Below, one piece after another: positions 41,642-48,021 of a stretch of DNA of 64,000 nucleotides. Each line of letters opens with the position of its first letter. The first letter of the stretch is position 1. The position numbers and the translations under genes were made by a program. The notes beneath the pieces were generated by a model. It ran no database searches. It was not told the DNA's origin and saw only the letters and a program-made list of their open reading frames with translations. Source of the DNA: Actinacidiphila epipremni (GTDB lineage: Bacteria > Actinomycetota > Actinomycetes > Streptomycetales > Streptomycetaceae); NCBI RefSeq assembly GCF_012034175.1, contig NZ_JAATEJ010000001.1, forward strand, positions 434,001 to 498,000. Direction: 5' to 3'.

Positions 41642-42131
41642 CTACGGATCGTCGGAAGGACGTGGCGTGTGCCTCGCCGCCCAGCCAGCCAGGAAGGAAG
41701 GTGGCCGCCGTCGGCGCCACGATGAGGATGATGGCCTGGAGGGCGCCCGGCAGCGACCCGAGCAGGGCGTGGTTGTCCTGCACGGCGTTCAGCAGCGACA
41801 CCACCACGGAGGCGACGAAGGCGGTCGTCGTGGCCGACCCGGTGAAGCCGCACTTGCGCTGGAAGGCCTGGTAGCTGTCCACGTCCGCCTGGCCGAGCTT
41901 CGGGCCGGGACCGACCTTGTACCGGCCACAGCCCTCGGCGACCAGGCGCTTGCCCATCGCGGTGAAGATCGGGCTGGACTTGCCGAGCGCGGGCTTGGTG
42001 CCCTTCATGAAGAACGCGGCGCCGGGGAAGGGCTGGTAGGCGGGCGCCGGGGCGGCAGCCGACGAGCCGGGCGTACTGGGCTTCTTGGCGAGCTGCGCCT
42101 TCACGTCGGCCCGGAAGGTGTCGGTCCTCAA
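41642..42131 (-). pseudogene. phage-type peptidoglycan-binding/holin chimera, frameshifted
   Basis: The N-terminal part (TTG 42131 onward) has FPGAAFFMKGTKPALGKSSP and FTAMGKRLVAEGC, a peptidoglycan-binding region of Streptomyces phage-type endolysins. After KCGFTGSA it passes in frame into holin-like membrane sequence (TAFVASVVVSLLNAVQDNHA, LQAIILIVAPTAATFL). A 4-bp tandem duplication (GGAA or CCAG units, 41681-41699) then shifts the frame. Without it the ending is GWAARHTPRPSDDP and stop at 41642, a normal holin tail. The gene seems to be the deletion-fused, decayed remnant of two lysis genes. Confidence 0.65.
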
Positions 42132-42205
42132 CGGTGTGCCCCCGTTGTGCCCCGTGGCTGTCGTGCGCTGACGTATTGACTGCTCAGGGTGGTGTATCAG
42201 CACTT

Positions 42206-42233
42206 CGTGCGGAAGCGCCGCCCCCGGCACTCT
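42206..42233 (+). repeat. 28-bp direct repeat, right copy
   Basis: Perfect copy of 37361-37388. Here only the right arm of the terminator hairpin is present, so this copy is not a functional terminator. It bounds the accessory block on the right. Confidence 0.7.
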
Positions 42234-42250
42234 GCTCTCGCGCTTGGCGG

Positions 42251-43369
42251 TCAGGACGGCTGGACCTGGTCGAAGTGGGCGAGGGCTTCGGCGGGGTCCG
42301 GGCTCACAAGGCGTTCCAGACCGGCCGTCGTGATCTCCGCCCACCTGCCGGCCCGTGCCCACATCCGCTCCTCGAAGGCGCGGACGGCCTCGTCCAGATC
42401 CCCAGGACCGGTGGCGAGGGACTCGGCGAGCTCGGCGCCCTCCAGCATCGCGAGGTTCGCGCCCGCCCCCAACGGGGGCATCAGGTGGGCGGCGTCGCCC
42501 AGTAGCGTCACCCCAGGGACGTGGGTCCAGGTGTGGGACACGGGCAGAACGTAGAGGGGGCGGTGGACGAAAGCGGTGCCGTGGCGGAGGAGGTCGAGGA
42601 CGGGCGCGGCCCAGCCGTCGAACAGAGCCAGCAGGTTGGCTCGCACGGCCTCGGCGTCGGCCAGGTCCAGGTTCGCGTGCCAGTCCAGCGGCGCGCGGAA
42701 CTTGGCGTACACCTTGACGTGGCCGCCGCTGTTGCGCTGGGCGATGAGTGAGCGGTTCACGCCGTACACGGCCACGGAACCGTCGCCGATCAACCGGGCG
42801 AGGCCGGGGTGGCGGGTGTCGACGTCGTCGAGGGAGGTCTCGACCGAGGTGACGCCGGTGTAGTGCGGCGTCACCGACGAGACCGCCGGGCGGATCCGGG
42901 ACCAGGCGCCGTCCGCGCCGACCACGAGGTCGAACGTCTCCTGCCGCCCGTCCGCGAAATGGACCAGCGTGCCGTCCCGGGTCCCCGGCACCACCTGCGT
43001 CACGCTCCGGCCCCACTGGACATCGAGCGGGCCGAGCAGCAGGTCACGCAGTTGCCCGCGGTCGATCTCGGGATTGGCCCGCTCATCCGGACGAGGTCGC
43101 CAGTCGCGCAGGGCGGTCCCGTCCGTGTCCAGGATGCGCATGGCCTGCCCCTCGGGGCGGGACAGCGCCTCGAACTCAGCCAGCAGCCCCGCCTTGTCCA
43201 GCGCGAGCTGGCCCAGCCCTTCGTGCAGGTCCAGCGTGCCGCCCGGGGGGCGGGCGTCGGGGGCGGGATCGCGTTCGAGGACGGCGACGGGGTAGCCATG
43301 CCGGTGCAGGACGCGGGCGAAGGTGAGGCCCGCAGGACCGGCCCCGACGACGGCGATACGATGTCTCAT
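42251..43369 (-). CDS. FAD-dependent monooxygenase, TetX-like
   Basis: 372 aa. FAD-binding GxGxxG in RIAVVGAGPAGLTFARVLHR, the DG motif in DLVVGADGAWSRIRPAV and the GD motif in VTLLGDAAHLMPPLGAGANL place it in the aromatic-ring/TetX-type hydroxylases. These oxidise small aromatic or polyketide substrates, in some cases antibiotics. Divergent from a TetR gene at 43423 with a palindrome between them. ATG at 43369 gives the family start. Confidence 0.92.
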   Translation of the reverse strand: MRHRIAVVGAGPAGLTFARVLHRHGYPVAVLERDPAPDARPPGGTLDLHEGLGQLALDKAGLLAEFEALSRPEGQAMRILDTDGTALRDWRPRPDERANPEIDRGQLRDLLLGPLDVQWGRSVTQVVPGTRDGTLVHFADGRQETFDLVVGADGAWSRIRPAVSSVTPHYTGVTSVETSLDDVDTRHPGLARLIGDGSVAVYGVNRSLIAQRNSGGHVKVYAKFRAPLDWHANLDLADAEAVRANLLALFDGWAAPVLDLLRHGTAFVHRPLYVLPVSHTWTHVPGVTLLGDAAHLMPPLGAGANLAMLEGAELAESLATGPGDLDEAVRAFEERMWARAGRWAEITTAGLERLVSPDPAEALAHFDQVQPS

Positions 43370-43373
43370 GTTG

Positions 43374-43384
43374 ATACACTGTAT
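43374..43384. promoter_or_regulatory. operator candidate between monooxygenase and tetR genes
   Basis: ATACA-C-TGTAT is a perfect dyad directly upstream of the monooxygenase start. A second palindrome, CGATGCATCG, lies at 43395-43404. Confidence 0.4.
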
Positions 43385-43422
43385 TTCCCCACTACGATGC
43401 ATCGCAACAGAACGGTGTGACC

Positions 43423-44115
43423 ATGACTGTGTGGGACCGGCCGGAGCCGCCGGCTCGCCCCGTGCCGCTCGACCGGGAGCGGATCGTCGCCGCCGCCATC
43501 GCGCTGGCCGACGAGGGTGGGCTGGAGGCGGTGTCGTTGCGCAAGGTCGCCGCCCGGCTGAACGCCGGCCCGATGCGGCTGTACGGATACATCTCCACCA
43601 AGGAGGAGCTGTTCGACCTCATGGTGGACGAGGTCCAGGCCGAGATCCTCCCCGAGGAGCAGCCCGGCGACTGGCGGGAGGCGCTGCGCGTCCTCGCCCA
43701 CCGCACCAGGCAGGCCGCTCTCCGTCACGAATGGCTGGCCGACCTGCTCGGAGGCCGCCCGACCCTGGGCCCGAACGGCCTCGCCGTGACCGAGGCCGAG
43801 CTGGCCGCCCTCGACGGCCTCGCCGACATCGACACCGCCATACGCGCCGTGGAGACTGTCAGCGCCTACTTCACCGGCGCGATCAGGCGCGAGATCGCGA
43901 ACCTACGGGCCGAGCGCGCCACGGGCCTGTCCAAGCGCGACTGGCAGCGCGCCCACGGCCCCCATGTGACGAGGATGCTGGCCACGGGCCGCTTCCCGGC
44001 GCTGGCCAAAGCCGTGCACGACGGCACGGACGTGGACGCCGAGACCTCCTTCGCGACCGGCCTGGACTGGGTCCTCGACGCCGTGGCCGCCAAACTCACC
44101 CCGCCGCCGGCGTGA
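43423..44115 (+). CDS. TetR-family regulator with TetR_C (tetracycline-type) domain
   Basis: 230 aa. HTH: VAAAIALADEGGLEAVSLRK, then LNAGPMRLYGYISTKEEL. The C-terminal domain follows the TetR/ActII-type pattern. It probably represses the divergent TetX-like gene and responds to that enzyme's substrate. ATG at 43423 or an in-frame GTG two codons earlier. Confidence 0.92.
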   Translation: MTVWDRPEPPARPVPLDRERIVAAAIALADEGGLEAVSLRKVAARLNAGPMRLYGYISTKEELFDLMVDEVQAEILPEEQPGDWREALRVLAHRTRQAALRHEWLADLLGGRPTLGPNGLAVTEAELAALDGLADIDTAIRAVETVSAYFTGAIRREIANLRAERATGLSKRDWQRAHGPHVTRMLATGRFPALAKAVHDGTDVDAETSFATGLDWVLDAVAAKLTPPPA

Positions 44116-44166
44116 CGCTCGGCTCCTGCCGAACGCGACCACCGGCCCCGAAGCGGGGTGGGTGCT

Positions 44167-44667
44167 TCATGTCTCGTCGCTGAGGGCGGACTCGTAGGCC
44201 GCGAGGGTGCGGACGAAGAGGGCGCGGTCGGTGGGGGTGAGGGGGGCCAGGGCGGTGCGCCAGGCGGTGGCGCCGCGGGCGAGCCAGGTGTGGATCGCCG
44301 GGCGGTGGGCGGGGGCGATGCTCACGATCGTGCGGCGGCGGTCGGCCTCGTCGGGGGTGCGGTCGAGGATGCCCTGGCGGCCGAGGTCGCTGATCATCAG
44401 GCTCACCGTCGCGGGGGCGACTTCGAGACGGGCGGCGAGGTCGTTGACGGTCAGGGGGCCGTCGAAGAGCAGGTAGGAGAAGAGGGAGAGGTGGCGCGGG
44501 GCGAGGTTGAAGCCGCTCAGCTCCGGCGGGACCTTGATCTTCTTCGCCCGGCCCACCATGCGCGGCATCAGCAGCAGGAGGGTGCGGATGCCGTCGTCGA
44601 CCGTCATGCCGGCGGGTTCGTCGGGGTCGTCCGGCGGGGGGGTTTCGCGGGCGTGCGCGGTTGACAT
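44167..44667 (-). CDS. MarR-family regulator
   Basis: 166 aa. Winged helix: FNLAPRHLSLFSYLLFDGPL, DLAARLEVAPATVSLMISDL and wing DEADRRRTIVSIAPAH. Divergent from the nitroreductase-hemerythrin gene, with a strong dyad at 44705-44721 in between. GAGGGAG precedes the ATG. Probably represses both genes. Confidence 0.92.
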   Translation of the reverse strand: MSTAHARETPPPDDPDEPAGMTVDDGIRTLLLLMPRMVGRAKKIKVPPELSGFNLAPRHLSLFSYLLFDGPLTVNDLAARLEVAPATVSLMISDLGRQGILDRTPDEADRRRTIVSIAPAHRPAIHTWLARGATAWRTALAPLTPTDRALFVRTLAAYESALSDET

Positions 44668-44704
44668 CGGTGGTGCTCCCTCATAGCTTTACGGTCAAAG
44701 CTTC

Positions 44705-44721
44705 TTTGCTTGCAAAGCAAA
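44705..44721. promoter_or_regulatory. MarR operator candidate
   Basis: TTTGCTT-GCA-AAGCAAA, a perfect 7-3-7 dyad in an AT-rich patch between the divergent marR and nitroreductase genes. Confidence 0.6.
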
Positions 44722-44763
44722 GTCGTGCTCCGTAGTCGAGCCTATCCCCGGGAGGCGCAGGCC

Positions 44764-45591
44764 ATGCCCGACTGGACCGATACGATCATCGCCGAATTCC
44801 GTGCCAACGGCGGCCGGGTCGGCGGCATGTTCGAGGGCGCGGACCTCGTGCTGCTCACCACCACCGGCGCGCGCAGCGGCACCCGGCGGACGACGCCGCT
44901 GGGGGTCGCGCGGGAGGACGGGCGGCTGCTGGTCTTCGCCTCGAACGCCGGGGGCGACCGGCACCCGGGGTGGTACCACAACGTCCTCGCCCACCCGCGC
45001 GCCGAGGCCGAGACCGGCGACGGCGCCGGCGGCGTACGCACCCTCGCCGTACGGGCCGAAGTGCTCACCGGGGCCGAGCGGGACGCGGCCTACGCGCGGC
45101 AGGCGGCGCGCATACCGGCGTACGGGGACTACGCCCGCAAGACCGCGCGGGTCATCCCGGTCGTGGCCCTCCACCCGCTCGACCTCACCACCGCGGACCC
45201 GGCGCGTAACAGGGCCATCGCCCAGCAACTGCTCACCGTCCACGCCGCCTTGCGCGAGCAGCTCGCCGCGCTGCGGTCCGGCGGCGTCCCCGCGGGCGAG
45301 CTCGGCGTGCACTGCCTGGCCTTCTGCGACGCCCTCGGCTCCCACCACGCCGCCGAGGACGCCGTCTTCCCGGCCTTCGACACCGGCTTCCCCCACCTCG
45401 CCCCGGTGCTGGCCCGGCTGCGCGCCGAGCACCGCGAGGTCGCCCGCGAGCTGGCCGCACTGCGCGAGCCGCCGGCCGCACCGGACGCGCCCGGCGCCCG
45501 GACCACCGCGCGGCTCGACCGGCTCGCCGACCAGCTGGAGCGGCACTTCCGCCACGAGGAGGAGCACCTGATTCCCGCCCTACTCGGGTGA
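44764..45591 (+). CDS. F420-type nitroreductase fused to a hemerythrin domain
   Basis: 275 aa. Residues 1-140 are a DUF385/Ddn-like deazaflavin-dependent nitroreductase (LVLLTTTGARSGTRRTTPLG and GDRHPGWYHNVLAHPRAE). Residues 155-275 are an HHE hemerythrin-like helical bundle with its metal-ligand set (SHHAAEDAVFP, LRAEHREVA, HFRHEEEHLIPALLG). Fusion suggests a redox or oxygen-sensing enzyme. ATG at 44764 follows GGGAGG; a longer frame would overlap the operator. Divergent from marR. Confidence 0.9.
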   Translation: MPDWTDTIIAEFRANGGRVGGMFEGADLVLLTTTGARSGTRRTTPLGVAREDGRLLVFASNAGGDRHPGWYHNVLAHPRAEAETGDGAGGVRTLAVRAEVLTGAERDAAYARQAARIPAYGDYARKTARVIPVVALHPLDLTTADPARNRAIAQQLLTVHAALREQLAALRSGGVPAGELGVHCLAFCDALGSHHAAEDAVFPAFDTGFPHLAPVLARLRAEHREVARELAALREPPAAPDAPGARTTARLDRLADQLERHFRHEEEHLIPALLG

Positions 45592-45678
45592 GCCCGGCGG
45601 CCGGGGCGACTCGGTCCGGCGTTCGGGGGCAGACGGACGGCATACGCCCGACGGCACGCACACGACTGGGGAGCCCCC

Positions 45679-46374
45679 GTGTCCGAACGGATCGACACCG
45701 CCTTCGCCCGTCACCTGTGGCTGCGGTTCGCGGCCTCCTGGGTGATCGCCACCGCACTGGTCCTCGTCCTGTTTCCCGCACATTCCGTGCCGGGCACGCT
45801 CTTACGCGTCGTCGGTACGTCGGCGGTCGCGGTGGTGACGACGTTACGGCGCCGGCGCCGCGAGGAGCGGTCGGCGGGCGGGGGCGAGGAGCTGGCCGGG
45901 CTGGACCGGATGCTGCGCCGGGGCCGGGTGCCGGCGCGGCCGGAGCGGCGGCGTGCCATGGGCGAGTTCGTCGCGCGCCGGCTGCACACCGCCCGGCACC
46001 GTACCGGCGCGCTGACGGGGATGGCGGTGCTGCTGGGCGGCGTCGCCGCGATGGTGGCCGTCACGCAGGACGCGGGGCGGGCCGCCGTCTTCTCGGCCCT
46101 CATGGTGTGCTTCTGGCTCTACCTGCTGCTCGTCAGCCGGCTGAACCTGGAGCGGCTGCGGCGTATGCGCGGCCTGCTGGCGGAGCGCGACGCCGCCGGG
46201 CCGGCGGGGGGCGCCGGGACCGCCGGGACCGCCGGGGCGGTGTACGGCGCCGGGACCGGGACCGCCGGGGCGGCGAAGGACGCCGGGGCCGCCGGGCGCC
46301 CGGCCTGGGCCGCCCGGCCGCCGCGGGACGCCCGCCCCGGCGCCACGCACCCGCAGCACCCCTCCGCCGCCTGA
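45679..46374 (+). CDS. membrane protein of unknown function with two TTA codons
   Basis: 231 aa. Two helices near the N-terminus (FAASWVIATALVLVLFPAHS, then LLRVVGTSAVAVVTTL), a basic loop, two more helices (MAVLLGGVAAMVAVTQDAG and ALMVCFWLYLLLVSRLN) and an Ala/Gly/Pro-rich tail with GTAG repeats. Codons 42 and 56 are TTA, which is very rare in this genome type and implies bldA-dependent translation. GTG start follows GGGGAG. No family recognised. Confidence 0.75.
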   Translation: MSERIDTAFARHLWLRFAASWVIATALVLVLFPAHSVPGTLLRVVGTSAVAVVTTLRRRRREERSAGGGEELAGLDRMLRRGRVPARPERRRAMGEFVARRLHTARHRTGALTGMAVLLGGVAAMVAVTQDAGRAAVFSALMVCFWLYLLLVSRLNLERLRRMRGLLAERDAAGPAGGAGTAGTAGAVYGAGTGTAGAAKDAGAAGRPAWAARPPRDARPGATHPQHPSAA

Positions 46375-46457
46375 CCCGCCCCGCGCCGCCCGCCCTGACG
46401 CGACCAGGCCGCCCCCGCGCCGCCCGCCCCCGGTCCCAACCACCCCGGGTAAACTTT

Positions 46458-46470
46458 CCGAAGCTTTCGG
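46458..46470. promoter_or_regulatory. LacI-type operator candidate
   Basis: CCGAA-GCT-TTCGG dyad about 90 bp upstream of the lacI-type gene, followed by TTCGAA at 46479. Possible autoregulation. Confidence 0.4.
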
Positions 46471-46561
46471 TGGCCTATTCGAATCTTTTGGTCCCTCCGG
46501 ATGAGAATCAGCGGCGACACAGCACACACGCACGTAACCGAGCCGGGCTACGATCGCTGCC

Positions 46562-47641
46562 ATGAGTGCCACGATTCCCCAGCCCTCCCAGGATGACCGG
46601 TCGGGAACCTCCGGCGAGGGCACGGCGACGCTCGCCGAGATCGCCCGCGCCGCCGGGGTCTCCGCTCCGACTGTTTCGAAAGTCCTCAACGGCCGCGGCG
46701 ATGTCGCCCCCGCCACCCGCAGCCGGGTCGAGGACCTGCTGCGGCAGCACGGCTACCAGCGGCGGCGCGGCAGCATGCAGCCCGCCCCGCTGCTGGACCT
46801 CGTCTTCCACGAGCTGGAGAGCTCCTGGGCGATGGAGGTCATCCGCGGGGTGGAGCGGGTCGCCGGGCAGGAGGGCCTGAGCGTGGTGCTCTCGGAGTCC
46901 GCGGGGCGGCTCAGCCCCGGCCAGACCTGGGTGGACGGGGTGCTCGCCCGCCGCCCCACCGGCGTCATCCTCGTGCTGTCCGGCCTCGACCCGGCCCAGC
47001 GCTCGCAGCTCATCAGCCGCGACATACCGTTCGTCGTCCTGGACCCGGCCGGCGACCCCGGCGAGGACGTGCCCGCGATCGGCGCGACCAACTGGCAGGG
47101 CGGCCTCGCCGCCACCCGCCATCTGCTGGACCTCGGCCACACCCGCATCGGCGTGCTCGGCGGCCCGCCGGGGATGATGTGCAGCCGGGCGCGCATCGAC
47201 GGCTACCGCGCCGCGCTGGAGACCGCCGGCGTGCGCTACGACCCGGACCTCGTCGTGCCGGGCAACTTCCACCACGAGACCGGCTACACCGCCGGGCTCG
47301 AACTGCTGCGCCGCCCCGACCGCCCCACCGCCGTCTTCACCGGCAACGACCTCCAGGCGCTCGGCCTGTACGAGGCCGCGCGCGAGCTGGGCCTGTCGAT
47401 CCCGCGCGACCTCAGCGTCGTCGGCTTCGACGACCTGCCGCTCGCCACCTGGATCAGCCCGCCGCTGACCACCGTGCGGCAGCCGCTGACGGAGATGGCC
47501 GAGGCCGCCGCCCGCCTGGTGCTGGACCTCAGCCGTGGCCGCGAGCCCAGCACCCTGCGGGTGGACCTCGCGACCCGGCTCGTCGAGCGCAGCAGCACCG
47601 CCCCGCCGGCCGGCGCCGCGCCCGAGGCCCGGCAGGACTGA
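46562..47641 (+). CDS. LacI-family regulator
   Basis: 359 aa. HTH: TLAEIARAAGVSAPTVSKVL plus hinge-helix region NGRGDVAPATRSRVEDLLRQ. The periplasmic-binding-like effector domain contains GRLSPGQTWVDGVLARRPTG and ends VVGFDDLPLATWISPPLTTV. This family controls sugar uptake, but no sugar transporter is adjacent; the target must be elsewhere or lost. ATG lies 7 nt after TACGAT (46549-46554), leaderless. Convergent with nirD, 5 bp apart. Confidence 0.93.
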   Translation: MSATIPQPSQDDRSGTSGEGTATLAEIARAAGVSAPTVSKVLNGRGDVAPATRSRVEDLLRQHGYQRRRGSMQPAPLLDLVFHELESSWAMEVIRGVERVAGQEGLSVVLSESAGRLSPGQTWVDGVLARRPTGVILVLSGLDPAQRSQLISRDIPFVVLDPAGDPGEDVPAIGATNWQGGLAATRHLLDLGHTRIGVLGGPPGMMCSRARIDGYRAALETAGVRYDPDLVVPGNFHHETGYTAGLELLRRPDRPTAVFTGNDLQALGLYEAARELGLSIPRDLSVVGFDDLPLATWISPPLTTVRQPLTEMAEAAARLVLDLSRGREPSTLRVDLATRLVERSSTAPPAGAAPEARQD

Positions 47642-47646
47642 CCGCC

Positions 47647-48021
47647 TCAGCGCACCCGCACCGGATACGTCGCCACCGCCACGGCCTCGTCGTCCAGGCA
47701 CCGCCCGTCCACCAGGTCGAAGCGCTGCTTGAGCAACGGCGAGGCCACATACGGCCGGTCGCCCACCGCCCCGACCAGCCCATGGCTGAGCACCCCCGCC
47801 CCGGTGAACGGATCGACGTTGCCGATGGCGTACGTCCGCCCGGCGCGGTCGCGGAAGAGCGCGGCCTGCCGCCCGTCCGGCAGCAGCGCGGCCACCCCGC
47901 GCCCGGGCAGCAGCGCCTCGGCGGCGCACACCGCCAACCACCGTCCGCCGACGTGCAGTTCGACCGTGCCCGGCACGGACGGGGCGGCAGCGGGGGAGAG
48001 GAGATCGGTCATGGTGGTCAT
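47647..48021 (-). CDS. nirD: nitrite reductase small subunit
   Basis: 124 aa. Rieske-like beta domain with GRGVAALLPDGRQAALFRDR, AIGNVDPFTGAGVLSHGLVG and PLLKQRFDLVDGRCLDDE. NirD partners NirB in NADH-dependent reduction of nitrite to ammonium in the cytoplasm and lacks the Rieske iron ligands, as usual. ATG at 48021 overlaps the nirB stop (ATGA); a second ATG three codons later is possible. Confidence 0.94.
   Translation of the reverse strand: MTTMTDLLSPAAAPSVPGTVELHVGGRWLAVCAAEALLPGRGVAALLPDGRQAALFRDRAGRTYAIGNVDPFTGAGVLSHGLVGAVGDRPYVASPLLKQRFDLVDGRCLDDEAVAVATYPVRVR

Noticed and set aside
37389..42205. complete integrative element or prophage
   Set aside because: No integrase, replication or structural genes are present; only a decayed lysis remnant and flanking repeats support past mobility.
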